Of a stretch of DNA of 64,000 bases, positions 47,094 through 60,782 are shown one piece after another. Source of the stretch: Rotaria sp. Silwood1 (Eukaryota > Rotifera > Eurotatoria > Philodinida > Philodinidae). Location of the stretch: contig CAJNOP010000311.1 in the NCBI GenBank assembly GCA_905250075.1, forward strand, positions 124,001-188,000, written 5' to 3'. A program made the translations under genes and the position numbers. Below the pieces are notes generated by a model. The model had not been told where the DNA came from. It made no database searches and saw only the letters and a list, made by a program, of their open reading frames with translations. Every line of letters starts with the position of its first letter. The stretch's first letter is position 1.

Positions 47094-50000
47094 TCAAATA
47101 GTAATAATACAACTAGCTGTTCCAATGACATAATCATCAGAATGAGTAGATAGTGTAGTCCAAACATTTGTATTAATATCATAGCTTTCCATTGATCTTA
47201 CAATATGATTTCGTTTTGAATTAACACCATACAACACAAAAATACGATTATCTATATATTATATAAAAATAAAAATCTTAAATTGAATATTCAATAAATA
47301 AATCATACCAATAATTTCAGCACATAGATCATGACGTGCCTGTGTCATATGATCTAATGTTATCCATTTATCTTGATGAACATCATATTTATCCAAAAGA
47401 TTTAGACTTAACATTTTTCGATTGTCTATTTCATTATCATCATTTTTTTCAAGTTCAGTACAACCACCAATAGCATATAATGAATATGAATTTGTAATCA
47501 TCTGTCCATGACATCGAGCTATTGAAAGTGACTGTTTTTTTAACCAACTAATAGAAAAAAACAAAAGAACAGTAATCTTGTTGGCATGCCGAAAAAAAAA
47601 ATTCATAAAAGACAAACGTTTTTTTCTCAGAATCATAGACAATAACATTGGATAATGTTGGTTTTGATTTTGTAGTACCATAACCACCAATAATAAAAAG
47701 TTTATTATGAAATGAACTTACAGAACAACCAAGACGAGGAGATCGTAGATGTTTAGCAAGTGTCCATATATTAGTTTCAGGATCATAATATTCAACAGAA
47801 CGAATTGGTCTATTACAATAATAATATTAATCTAATCTAAGATAGATTATTTATTTCTTACTTTCCATCTATTCCAAGTCCTCCAACTACCCAAATTTTA
47901 TTATTGAGTACTGCACATCCAAAATAAACACGTTGTTCTAACATTGATGATATCGATTGCCATTTATTTTGTTCATATGTTGTTAATAATGATCGATCAA
48001 TTGAATACATCCAATTTGTTAAAGCAATTTGTTCTTTTTCAAATGGATGTGACAATGAACCACCTGAATGTTATAAACTACATTTCAGTGAGTGTTTTAA
48101 AAACTGAAAATAATACGATCATTAATATTCATACATACCAAGCATATAAATTCGATTATTAAACCATATTAATTTATGATGATGTCGTTGATCAGGTAAT
48201 CGTACAAATAATAACCATTGATCTTTTTCAATATTATAAGCAAATAGACCATTCTCTAATTATGATTTTATTTTTTGAAATTATTAATGAATGAATAAAT
48301 ATGAAGAAAAAACAATAAAACCTAACCAGCATTTTGATTAATTGTCATTGTTTTATCTAAATGAAAACCACCACCAATAATAAGTATTTTTGAAGATGAA
48401 AAGAAGAATGAATTTATAATTGATAAATAAAGTTGATTTTCTACATTAATAATTGATTCTAGATGAATACATTTAGATTTTGATAATGAAAAATTTTCAG
48501 ATTGATCAATTGCAAGATACACTGTAGAACTTGTAGATGGTAGATACTAAAATAAAAATATTTATGATACATAAGCTTCTTTTTCTTTTTTCTTCATTTC
48601 ATCATGACTAGGAGCATTCATTTTCAATGACATAAAAATTGCATTTATTGTTAATTCGACTTTTTTTTTTGTATTTTTGTCGTAGTTATTCTATCTATAT
48701 GAAAATGGATATCTACTATGTTGGAAAATTTTTCTCAGATAGACTACGAACAAAGTTTACCATGCACATCTCTATTAAACATTTTCAAAGACCACTATAT
48801 CGCGGATTGAAATCAGACCTTTTCATTTCCTGAATCGTGTTGATAGTGTCTAAGTCTTGTCCAAATGGAAAGTCATTGGAAAAACTGTAGATTTTGTATC
48901 TTTTACCAAACAAGAAATTATTTAAAATACTTGAGAAATGTTTTTTGTTTTCTACTGACTATTAGTTTTAATAGAATTTTTAGCAAGAAAATTTTGTTAT
49001 TTATGATTTTATATCGTAAAGAATTAATTCTTACTTTAGTTTGTAATAAACTATCTCTTTGTTGTCGATTTTCGATTTGATTATTGTATATATCACTAAT
49101 GAACATAAATTAATAGATATATCAAAAAAAAACGAAACACAATTTTAAATCTACGTGAGTTTTTTTATTAACCATTGTTTAACAATTGGAATATGTAATA
49201 TTTCATAATTTATTGCTAAAATTTCTTTTAATGATAAATAAGTTAAATTTTGCCAACGAATTTTATTTAATAATTCAAAAATAATATCAGTATTTGATAT
49301 ATGATTACATGATAACCATTGTAATGTTCGATCTAATACATGAAATTCTTGTCGTTTTTCAATATTTACATCTGAAAGAATTTGTTTTAACATCCAATAA
49401 GTAATATCAATAAATTCTTTTGTATGAATACATTCATCCATAGATTGAATAAGAAATTTATGTGCTAAATAATAAACTTCTGAAAGATCATGTTTACATG
49501 CTATATTTAATATTTGAAAAATTGTTCGTTTATTAATTTGAGAAAGATAAGTTATACATAAATCGATTACTTTTCGAATACCTAATTCTTTAGTACAAGT
49601 TAAAATATCATCAATATTACGTATTGTAAGTATTATATTATCTGTATAAAGATAATTGAGAATAAGTTGTAATGATTTATGAGTTGAATGACGAAGATGT
49701 ACACGAGTAACAAAATCACTTTTACGCTTGTTAAAAATTTGTCTAGATAAAAACTTTTATCATACACAATGTGTAACATATTCATAGGCTCCCACGTTAT
49801 GTATGCATACAAAAAAAAAAATGTTTATTTTATTTAAAAAAATTATTCGATTATTGATATGTACACATCAGAGTAGCCAAGTACTATCAGATGTTCTGAT
49901 CTCTTCTTTGCTTTTTTTGCCGTTTAAGCCCCCCTCAAAAATTGATCTGAGCCCAGGAATGTTCAAATGACATGAAATTTTCAGGGTATGTTGGGGCTGT

Positions 50001-51664
50001 TGTGGGAAAGCTATGGTAAAATTTTCAGTCCAATATCATGATGTTTGAGGAATATGCTAGGCAAACAAGGGTCAAAAATAGCTAATTTGGCAACCCAAAT
50101 TTCTCTGTCTAGGTCCGTGTGATTTATTTAATATTTTTTTCTTGGAAAGAGCATATCAGGATGTAGGGCACCACAGAGTCCTTTTTTTTTGAAATTCTTA
50201 CTTTTTAGACGGAAAAAGGACTAACAAGTTCAATGCCTCAAAAGAAAATGTCTAAAAATGGCGGCTTTTCCATAGAGATGTTTTCCTATGTTGTTAAAAA
50301 AAAGCTTATTTTAAAAAAAAAGGGCTCTATGGTGTTCTGGGTCATGACGTGTTTTTTCAAACAAAACAAAATTTAAATATATTACACGGATTTAGACTGA
50401 GAAAAATGGGTTGAACTTTCCAGATATCATGAACTGAGAAAAAAAACGAAAAGGATTTTCGGTTTTTTTCAAAAATGGCTTATTTTTTGACAAAAACGGG
50501 GTATCGAGCAAAAATTTTTGTCGATTATGAAAGACCAGATCACGGACTATCTTTCCCTGCATTTATCTCAATTTCGATCATTCTGATGCAAAGTGACTGT
50601 TTTTGAAGGGGAGAGGCCTTAATCAAACTTTCATCTTTAACATTTCATTGTAATACTGTTTTCGATATTTAAAATAATGCATCTCTACTGCTAGTCACAG
50701 AAAGTAAGAAATATCTCATTTATTTTTCTAAGTGTCGCTCTACTGACGTTTTCTCTGACAACAATCATTTTCACCTTTAAAAGACGTATGCTCGATGAGT
50801 TTTTCTCGACGTCGTGCTTTCTATTAGTCTTTGCACGTTTTAATTGCAACTCAAGGTGCTCTTTCTAATTATGCTATGGAACTTGCAATATAAGTTAAAA
50901 TTGCATTTGTAAACGAAAGTTTTCTCAATAAGTTCCTTACATCACAAAGAAGTTCACAAGTATTTGCAGATCAAAGTCTTTTCAATATCGTTCCTCATGA
51001 TATAATTTTCAATTTTAATAAAATTATTCCGAGAGAGAGCACGTCCAATTTCTTAGTTTTTAATGAATATAGATCTAAATAGAAGTATTTTTTTTTGTAA
51101 AGCAGACATATAATTATGTTACAATCTGTTTTCAATTTTTGTCTTCAAATGCATATTTTTGTACATATACATAATGTAGTTGCTTATAATTATGTTCTAC
51201 TTTGTATTAATTCGTAATAATAAATCTTACTTAAATTTATGACTAGATGCTGCTAGCACTAATCGATGTGCTAAATATTCACTACCTTGTACAATAAGTA
51301 ATAGATCACAAAATTGTGAAGATCTCCACATTTGTTCAAGAATTTTTTTTGATAGAACATTTTTATTTAAATCAAAAAATTTTTTTATTAAATTTCTTTC
51401 AAATAAATAATAATTTTGTGTTAATTTAATTGTTGATAAAAGATTATGTTTTTGATTTTTTACAATATTTAAATGTTGATATATATTTAAAATATTTTTT
51501 GATTGAATTGAATGAAGAAATTTTTCTTTTAAATTAATTATACTATATGAAACTCGAAAAGGTTGAAAATGTATATAAGATAATTGTTGTGAAGAATCAA
51601 TAGAATATGATAAACGATTAATATTTATATTTAAATTCGTACTATTATTATTATTATTAATCAT
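47094..51664 (-). CDS. BTB-BACK-Kelch protein (Kelch-like family)
   Basis: Kelch-like proteins are usually substrate adaptors of CUL3 ubiquitin ligases. Exon 1 (51664 to about 51232) has an Asn-rich lead of about 100 residues and then the BTB start, QFCDLLLIVQGSEYLAHRLV followed by LAASSHKF. A 1.49-kb phase-2 intron splits the BTB domain. Exon 2 (about 49742-49152) completes it (LQLILNYLYTDNIIL) and adds the BACK domain (CKHDLSEVYYLAHKFLI, RWQNLTYLSL). Later exons carry the propeller: KILIIGGG, NRIYMLGGS, NKIWVVGGLGIDGK, SVEYYDPETNIWTL, NKLFIIGGYG, SLYAIGGC and SMESYDINTNVWTTL. The stop is TGA at 47096-47094. At the third exon, phase and frame favour the acceptor CATCTACAAG over an earlier TTTTAG. 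The BTB P-V-H-R-type loop is kept as L-A-H-R. The substrate is unknown. Confidence 0.9.
49928..50618. mobile_element. repeat element inside the Kelch gene intron (possible TTAA element)
   Basis: 691 bp, visibly less AT-rich and with fewer stop-like A/T runs than the intron around it. It is bordered by TTAA at 49924-49927 and 50619-50622. The ends are weakly inverted: left GCCCCCCTCAAAAA, right (other strand) GGCCTCTCCCCTTCAAAAA. The first 100 bp align with both arms of the element at 15777-16034. No coding frame. It probably accounts for the unusual length of this intron. Confidence 0.5.
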
Positions 51665-51749
51665 AACAAAATATAAGAAAAATTAAATAAGCGCAAAAAT
51701 TTTATCTTAATTAATGAACATAAAAAAAGAAAAAGAAAAATCTCTTTAT

Positions 51750-52394
51750 TTATTTATATGTATTAAGTAAATCTTTTAATATAGGATCATTCATACAACT
51801 TTCAATAAATTTATATCTTATAATTCGTCCTCGTTCTTTATCATTATCTAATCTTGTTATAAGATTATCAACTTTTTTTAATAAAACATTATAACTATCT
51901 TTATAATTAATACCTTTAATATTATATAAGGCTTCCATCATTTTAACTAATTTTAAACGATCTATATAACCTTCTTGATTTGAATCCAATAGAGAAAAAA
52001 TAAATGAAAGTTTTTCTGTTAGATCACCTCGTCTAATAATACTTATAGCATGCATAAATTCCATAAAATCAATAATACCATCACTATTAAGATCATATAT
52101 ACGAAAAAAACTTTCTGTCAAACGAGTTACATCACCATTAGGATGTAATTGATTGAAATAATCAATAAAAAATGATTTATGTATATGAGCTGTAAGATAT
52201 GAGGATTTATTATTACTATTTGTACCACATTTTTCAAGGAAAACACCATACCAATCAATAATTTCTGAACGATTAAAACGTATTTTAAGAAGTTGTTCAA
52301 TTTGTTCTTCACTTAATTGTTGTTGTGAACTATCAACAAATATTTGATCTTTCTTTTTCTTTTTATTAGTTATTGATGAAAGAGAACAACCCAT
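51750..52394 (-). CDS. neuronal calcium sensor-like EF-hand protein
   Basis: Single exon, 214 residues, stop at 51750. The start at 52394 was chosen over an upstream ATG at 52436 because it gives MGCSLSS, an N-myristoylation consensus (Gly2, Ser6) with a palmitoylatable Cys3, as in recoverin/NCS proteins. The family order is kept: SEIIDWYGVFLEKC in place of the inactive first EF-hand, FFIDYFNQLHPNGD, then EF2 IYDLNSDGIIDFMEF with all Ca ligands (D-N-D-I-E), and SFIFSLLDSNQEGYIDRLKL as EF3. EF3 lacks the final Glu (Lys instead), and EF4 (TRLDNDKERGRIIRYKFIES) is irregular. So probably one, perhaps two, sites bind calcium. It should be a membrane-tethered calcium sensor. It is 85 bp downstream of the Kelch gene start, on the same strand. 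Confidence 0.85.
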   Translation of the reverse strand: MGCSLSSITNKKKKKDQIFVDSSQQQLSEEQIEQLLKIRFNRSEIIDWYGVFLEKCGTNSNNKSSYLTAHIHKSFFIDYFNQLHPNGDVTRLTESFFRIYDLNSDGIIDFMEFMHAISIIRRGDLTEKLSFIFSLLDSNQEGYIDRLKLVKMMEALYNIKGINYKDSYNVLLKKVDNLITRLDNDKERGRIIRYKFIESCMNDPILKDLLNTYK

Positions 52395-55300
52395 CAAATC
52401 GTTCTCGATTAGTAAGAAGCGCCAAAATGAATTCAACGATTCAAAAATCAGTTGTTTATTCTATACGATATAAAATACCAAAAGGGGTTTTATATATTCA
52501 GTCAAAGGTCAAATCATTTGAAGGTTAATATTTTAATAACGGTATAAAATGCAATCGTACATCATCTTTAGTTGAATTGAAAACGATCAAAATAATTTAC
52601 CTACATTCTAAATAATTAATACAGAATGCTCTAAAAATTCAGCTATCCAAATTCGTTGAAGATTCATAGGATCCTTTCTGATATACCGTAATTATTGTGA
52701 ATTTTTTTTTCGGTGCTCATTTCCATTAAAAAAATTGTCCTAGAATCAAAATACTCGAATATGTCATATTTCTTAGATACACTAGAGCAATTCGATATTT
52801 TCCAACGTATGGATTCTAAAACGATCATTTATTGATGGAAATAGAACGCTTTTTTGAATCAAAATGATCAACGAAAATAGTTTTGTTAAATATATCTTGA
52901 ATGTCATAATATATTGACTATTGAAAAAAGTTCCCAGAAAAAAAACAACACCAAATTCTGTATTGAAATATAATCCTTTGGTTTGAACTTCACGTCGAGA
53001 AATGGTTTGTTTAATTATTTCTCTTGCAACGAACTTTTATTATTCGACCACCATACTTGGTTGGATGTTTGCTAGGAGCACTATACCTTATATAATCGTA
53101 TAATATTATTAACAAACCGTGGAGGTAACTTTATGAAAAGATTGAAAGATAATATGTATACAAAAGTGGGACGTAAGTTTTGTTTAATTTATATATTTGG
53201 TATGGATGACAATGGGTTTATATCGAAAATTAATATGTTTCATGTCTATGAAGCACTATAATCATCAAGTTCAGACATATTTATTCTCGATATTTGTATT
53301 TAATCAAAGTTATTCAATATTATTGTCTTGTTCTACATTGATATTAACATTTTCAATTTTTTTTTTGTTGACACTCTCGATAATTCTTTGCATTTTTCTT
53401 CTAATATTTAGGTTATTTTGAAATAGGCTTTTTCTGACGATGTCACCTAATCGTTATTATACTCAATACCTATCCGCAGTAAACATTCAATTTGTTAATC
53501 AATCTACACTGAAATTACAACAATAAATAAAATTGCTATTATTAAATGATAGCTACTATCTGTAATTAAATATTCAAACAAGAAAATAAAAGCAATACGT
53601 TATAATGATAATAAAAAAAAATCAAGATAAGACAAGTGTTATATATTCATAAAATGAGTCATTACTTCTATTTGTTAATAATGATTGTCTGTTGAAATAG
53701 TATTAATTGTAGTGGACCATGAGTTTTATATGACTATTAACATAATACATAATAAATATTTTTTATTGCATACCAAAAGATTAGAAAAGAACAAATAAGA
53801 CTAAACCTGAACAATGATTAAAATTGCAATCGAAATTTGAAACCAAAGAAGAATAGATTAGATTACATTCGAACTGTGACAAAAAGCTATTGATTAATGA
53901 ATAAAAACTTTGAATTTTTTTTTTAGATTTGAAAAAAAAAAAGTTAGTTTATTTAATTACACTTTTCAAATACATCCTGTAGAATGAAGCAAATTCAAGA
54001 AAGATCAAAATTAATATCATCACGAGAGGATGAAATAGTTTTCAAGTGAACAAGTATGAGAATAGTAAGCAGATGGTTACATGCGAGACGTGACATACTC
54101 TATGAAACGAGATATCATTTGTGTGTATAGTGTTTTTTTTACAGATAAGCTGGAGTTGATTCATTGAGGTTTGTTTTTTGTTTTTGGTGATGAATTACAA
54201 CATGCAATGATGATAGCTTATTGAAAAATATTGTTATTATAAATTTTAAAAAAGGTATATTTTATTTTTGAAAATATCATAAAATGTAACAGGTGCTATA
54301 TTTATCAAATTGATATTGACTATTAAATTCTAATGTAAATATTTGATCTAAAATCAAAGTATTTATACTAGAGTGTCGATTATTAACACAAAATGTTCAC
54401 GGAGTTATATATATATATATATATTAAATATCGTTGAATTTATCGATAATAAATCAAATATAATTCCTTGTCAATCATCAAAAATCTTACTAAAATCATA
54501 AACAATCACACGTATACATAGACAAACTTTTTTTATATTTACAAAGATTTAATAATTTACAGATGAATGTACCCAAAAAAACAGCTATATGCATTATTTA
54601 AAAAACCTCAGACTATGTAATTAATCATCGGCGAACATAACAAATATTAAAAAAAAATTATTATTTATTTTTAACACATTCTCATTGGAATAGCGTACGT
54701 AAAAGATTCATTTATTTTTTTTTTCTTTACTTTCTACGATGATTTATATTTTTGAAAGAAAAGCAATAAGATCAAATCGTCGAACGAGCATATTTATATA
54801 GATCGATACACACAATGAGTTATAATCTCGAATTACCACCATGAGAAGCAATACATCATTCATTTTTATTCTGTCGCTGAAAGTGTGCCTAAGTTGTGTG
54901 AGGAAAAAGAAGCGAGTGAATATATGTTAAATATAATTATCGTATGTGTTTTTTAACCTGCATCGTGTCTGAAGGTAAATGATAAAAATGTCGAAAGATG
55001 AAAAGAGAAATATCAAAAAAAAAATATATGGTCCTTTTCTTGTATCTTAATCAAAAATATACAAAATAAATGAAATAATTTCGATATAAAATGAAAAATA
55101 AAAAAAAAAGTATATTCACTCACAAATTAGTTTTACGTTCTTTATGTCATTTCTTTTTCCTTTGAGAATAATCAGACTTCGGATGAGATTTTTTTTCTTT
55201 TCTTCTTGGAGTAATTCAAGAACAGTGAAGCGAAAAAAAACCTTCAATTTCATGTAGAAGAAAGAGCAAAAAAGAGTCTCGTAACAACATAGAAAAAGTA

Positions 55301-55718
55301 AAAAAAAAAAAAAACAAGAAATCTTTCTTGTTTTAAATATAAACGTTTCTGTTTTTGTTTTGTATGATGTAAGTAAGCAAACAATAGAAGGTAACTAAGA
55401 GATTACATCGAGAGTTCAATCGGACAAATGTGAACATTCGATGAGTTAAAGACATGGAATAGAAGAAAAGAAGAATTGAGTGAAGAAAGAAAAAAGAAAA
55501 AAGAATGAACACCTGTAAATGAAGAATAAAAAAACAAGAAAGAATGCTGAAGACATTTGTGTACCTTTCTCGTTGAAAAGAAACCAATATTTATTAAGCG
55601 TAGAAACAAGTAATTTTGCTATGAATAAAATATACATACGACGGTATTTTGCCAATTATTGTCATTGTTTTTTTTTTGTATTTAGATTCAAGAATGTAAG
55701 AGTGACTACGTATGGCCA
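52395..55718. other. intergenic, nothing recognised
   Basis: 3.3 kb of AT-rich sequence with poly-A and poly-T runs and an ATATAT run at 54408-54423. Frames at 53197-53421 and 55333-55749 have no domain. The last 100 bp contain TTTTTTTTGTATTTAG just before the next gene, which may be a 5' UTR or trans-splice acceptor. Confidence 0.4.
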
Positions 55719-57591
55719 ATGCAGTTTTCAATCAATTATCGTTTATTAAGAAACAATTGTATATTGTTCTTTTCAGTATTTTTTATTCTTGAATTTATTT
55801 ATATAACATTTTTAAAAAACTATGAAAATCTATCAGTGGATAATAAATTTTATCAATTAAAAATTTTACCACCTGAAATCAATAATAATAATAATAATAA
55901 TCTATTATCAAAAAAATTCTTTGAACATTTACAACCATTTTATCATTCTGTTTCATGTGAAAATTTATATGAAAATGATTATGATGAATTTAAACATGCA
56001 CTTGCACTTTTATCTGATTTAAAAGATCTACCATTAATATCTGATCAAAAATATAATATAACTAAAGAACAATGTTCAATATATCGTTCTGAACGTTTTA
56101 ATGAAAAATTTCATCATGAAGATAAAAATATTAATCGACAATTTCCATTAGCATTTAGTATACTTATGTATGAAAATGTTGAACAATTTGAACGTTTATT
56201 ACGTCTTATATATCGTCCACAAAATTTTTATTGTATACATGTTGATAATGATGCATCAATGAATGTTTTAAATGCTGTTAAATCTATTGTTCAATGTTTT
56301 GATAATATTATTTTAGCAAGTAAACAAGAAAAAGTTTTATATGCAACATTTTCACGTTTACAAGCTGATCTTAATTGTATGAATGATTTAATTAAATATC
56401 CATCATGGAAATATTTATTAAATGTTGCTAATACAGAATTACCATTAAAAACAAATAGTGAATTAGTTAAAATTTTATCTATTTATCGTGGATATAATGA
56501 TATTGAAGGACGATGGAAATCAAAAAATAAAGAACGAACAGAATATGTTTGGCAAACTTTTGATATATCCAAAGGAGATAATAAACAAGTACCACAATTA
56601 AGAAGAACTAATGAAAAAAAGACATCACCACCTGGTAATGTTGAAATTGTTAAAGGATCAGCTTATGGTAAATTTATTTATACTTTTTTTTTTGCAATTG
56701 AAATATTTATGTTCTTTCTTTTCAAGGTGCTTTTTCACGAGCATTCATCGAATTTGTATTAACAAGCCCGATAGCAAAAGAATTGCTTGATTGGTCGCGT
56801 GATACATATAGTCCAGATGAACATTATTGGGCTACGTTGAATTATAATACGCATTTACATTCTCCAGGAGGTTATAAAGGTAAACATGAGTGACTGATTA
56901 TTTAGTAGACGTTGAATTTCTTCTATCGTCAATAGAGAAAAAAAATGAATTAAAAGAACGATATTGACCACGCATTTCTAAATCATCCAAAACTGTTAGA
57001 GAAATAGAGAATCAGAAAATAAACATATATTCGTTTATAATTGATCACCACATCTCAGATTTCTGAAATTTCATAGTGAACGTTACTAGCTAACAATATT
57101 TTCTGATTTATTTTGGTTGATCGTGACTATTCATAGCTATTCGTCTTGATGTTTATGCTCTATTTGGGTAGTTGCGAGTAATGACATGGTGCATAAGAGC
57201 CCATATATGTTCGTTCTTTTTGTTTCGCACGAGACTCAAAATTGTAATTTGTTATTAGAGTGCTAATAAATTTTATGAATGAATGAAAAATAATTTTGTA
57301 TGTTAATTTATTTTAGCAAAAAGTGATCCAACTAATTGGACAGCTCGATTTGTAAATTGGGGTGAACAAAATTGTTATGGACGTATAATACGTGGTATTT
57401 GTGTATTTGGTATGTTTGATTTACCAATTCTATTAAATCGACATGAATTATTTGCTAATAAATTTCATTTAAATGCTGATCCAATTGCATATCAATGTTT
57501 AGAAGAACTTATAATGAATAAGTCTAAAGTTGATTTACCATTGAATGATGCAATATTTTATCGTCAAATGCCTTTTCTGTTACCTACTTAA
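55719..57591 (+). CDS. core-2 type beta-1,6-N-acetylglucosaminyltransferase (GT14)
   Basis: Golgi type II membrane enzyme of the GCNT family, which adds GlcNAc in beta-1,6 linkage to O-glycan or I-antigen cores. Three exons, 55719-56667, 56727-56879 and 57317-57591, with phases agreeing to give 458 residues (usual 400-440). A short cytosolic tail is followed by the anchor [20 protein letters not shown]. The catalytic domain shows the family order: [88 protein letters not shown] and [19 protein letters not shown] near the C-terminus. The acidic [10 protein letters not shown] motif, conserved in GCNTs, is intact, so the enzyme is probably active. An Asn run (NNNNNNN) lies in the stem. The second intron is 437 bp. 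Confidence 0.92.
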
Positions 57592-60500
57592 ATTATTTTG
57601 TTAAAACCGGTTATTTGTATTGAAAAATATTAATATCAATAAATTAGATCAATTAGTTATTGATTCTAATGAATAAATAACTAAGGAGTCTTATGGATTT
57701 TAATATGTTATAATAAAAATTTGATAGATTTTCAAGGAACGATAGAATGAAATTTTCATACGCTCATATTTTATTGCGAAATTGATTTCAATGAAAGAGA
57801 TGATCGAACTTAAGCATGCGTAAAATATGAAACGAGGCTGAGTTTAGTTCTAAGAGAAAATTAAATATTACTATTGAAATATCAACTATTTGTGCATTTA
57901 TGAGAAAAAAACAACTTTCTCGAATTCTTTTAGTTTTGCAAAAATTTGCATGTAATACTTGAGATAAGTCGAGCGAAAATTATACAAAATGGATAAAATA
58001 TTAAGGGTTCTATTTAGGCATATATTAATTTAAATAGATTAATATGCATCAGAAAATAAAATATTCACATGAAAAAAAATCGAAGAACTTCAATAAAAAA
58101 GATACCCAACGGTAGAAGTTGTCAGAAAACTAAGAAACTTGTAATAAAGCTAAATTCAATGAAAAGAGAATATATAAATTGAAAGAAGATTAAATATTCT
58201 CGAAATTGATCAAATTTTTAAACAATATATAAGATACATAAAATGAAAATTATATATCGTTCGATAGAGTCATCAATACTCTATTTAACCAAATGAAATA
58301 TTAATTCTCTTTGATCTTATAGAAATACAACAAAACTAACAAACAGTATCGTAATCAAATGCATGAAATTTTTATGAAATTTTTCAGTAAAATTGGGCGC
58401 CTAAAAGTAAAATTACAAAGTTTTTGCTACAACATCTTCAAATCTTACTATTCAAGACTTTGATTTTTTTTCACAAGATTTCCAGCTACGAATCTTGAGT
58501 TACTTTCTATTTGCAAAATTAACCTTGTAAGAATTTGTATGAGAGAAAAAACCTTTTCATCTTTTCCCCTTTTTATCATTCTAGAATATCAAAAATATAT
58601 AAATACCGTTGAGAATTTTCTACATAGTTCGCTATATGTTTATTAATCTTTGAGCACAAGATTAAATTTGTTGTGAAAAATATGAAACTTTTTAAAAATA
58701 ATCGCGTATTGTTTTTCATTTAATAATAAATCTTTAATATTCATGAGAGCTATTTAGAGCCTGTACTCGAAGGATTAATTATGTTGTGCTTTTTTCGACG
58801 TTTTATTAGAATATTTCTAGCCAATGGTGAATCGCATTGACTGACAATAAAAAGAGAATGATAGCTAGAATGATTCACTTTAACTTAAACGTAGATTAGC
58901 ATAAATACAAAACAATGATGGCTTCCACCACCTTTTCCAACTGTCTAATGAGAAAAAAAACTACAATAAGAAAAGTGTACACATTTTACTGAGTCCCATA
59001 GACGCAGATTAGATATAAGCTAGATATGTACAGAATCCTTATACAATATTCGAAGTGACGAAAAGGAAAGAAACAATCACATAAGCATATAAACGCTCAT
59101 ATATTGTGAATGTATCAGGTTGCACAAAACTCCAATATGAATAAACTTGTCAAGTATTTATTCGAAAATCAAAAACACCGAAATAATGTGTTAATTCTGC
59201 TTGTTGTCAACGAAAATGTTCTACTTTTTCAGTTTCTATATTTGTAATTTAATTCTTGGAATATGTTCAGTAGAGATAGAATATTTCGAAGCTAATACAG
59301 AGCTGAAAGATCTAAAAATTTTCCTCTTAGAAAAGGAGAGCTTCTCTAAGCTAAGTTTTGTCTTATAAAATCCATCATGATGAATTTTATCTGTCTACCA
59401 GGTCTATTATAATGACAAGTAATACCTATTATAAATGATTCACACGATGAATAATCAAAGGACTATAAAATTTAACGTTGAAGTTAATGATAAAGAGTAT
59501 CTTCGACTTCTTCCAACTCGAAAATTTCTCCTCTTAATTTAATTATGTTTCTTGTTGTCGATCGGTTACATCGATAAAAATTTAACTGAATTTTAAACCT
59601 AAATTAATGTTATTGTTACATCTTTTTCGCTATAAGACAATAAATATCATTTTCTTAAATAGGATCAGTATTAACAAAAACCTACGACATTTCTATATCA
59701 GTTCCGATCTTGAGAACTGTTCCAATAATGAGTGTGAGGTGTGTTTTGTCCTCTGGCATATATTCTTATCTACACCCATCACGCCCCTAGAAGAAATAAA
59801 ACTATCATGTTGCTACTGCGACATGGAGAACTATATAAAAAGTTGTCACTGTAGTATCTACTTTTGAAAAATTCTGAAAACCTCTTGTATGATTGCACTA
59901 AATTAGAATTGGTCACTTGAAACCATCAAATTCACTAAGATTCTAATGGTGGTACGTATAAATACTCAAATTGGGTGGAAATTCATGCAATTTTACAAGC
60001 TTTCTAAAAAAAGAAGCTGGTGTTATACTAATATTTTTGAAACATCTTCGACATCGTTATGTTTTGCATATCTCTGAGCACAATTTCACTCGATAATCAG
60101 AATATTATAGGTGAAGAAAAACAAAAAGTTCAATATCAAAATACCGATCTCGTTTTTTTTTACTTGTCTATCATTTAAAAAGTTTCATTTAAGTCTAAAA
60201 AAATGTTCTACATAGTTTTGTGTTAAAACTTTATGGATGAAATTAATTTCTTTATGTAGAAATAAAACCTTTTTAAAAATAGGATGCATTTTTCCTGGTA
60301 TACTACTTTATTCTCCTATATAAAATATGGTATTGATTGCAAATAAACGTAAATCCTTCTAATCGTCAGAATAACATTTTCTGATAAGCAAAAGAGTTAA
60401 TGTTTTTTTTATTTGTTGAAGATCTTCATTGATTTATTTATTAGTAAAATGAATTTTACAGCTTGAAAGAAAAAGACAAAGTATTAACTTATGAATAATC

Positions 60501-60782
60501 ATTTCTAACATTCTATATTCATATTCTAACTTTCAGTGGCCTTGCAAATAATTATTATTTAAAACAAAGATATTCCGTTTGTTAAGACTTAAGAATTCAG
60601 GAAAAATTCTTATAATACATGTTGGAAACTAATTCATTTTGATCATATTTACAAATAAGCTAACCCTGTCAACTTGTAATTCTCAATTAAATAAAATTAT
60701 TCATCACACACACATACACACATTTCTGTTTTTAAAATGATAAATGCTAGTTTTTGTTTGAAAAGAAAAAGCTAATATAATT
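57592..60782. other. intergenic, nothing recognised
   Basis: 3.2 kb of AT-rich sequence, tail-to-tail between the GCNT gene and the ART-TPR gene. The frame at 59607-59867 is Cys-containing but shows no domain and no splice context. A short CACACA run lies at 60707-60723. Confidence 0.4.

Noticed and set aside
55333..55749. Three overlapping Phe/Leu-rich minus frames just before the GCNT gene.
   Set aside because: They are translations of poly-purine GAAAGAAAAAAG sequence in three phases; no protein family fits.
59607..59867. An 86-residue Cys-containing frame, considered as a small secreted protein.
   Set aside because: No signal peptide, no repeat of Cys spacing typical of a known fold, and no splice or start context.
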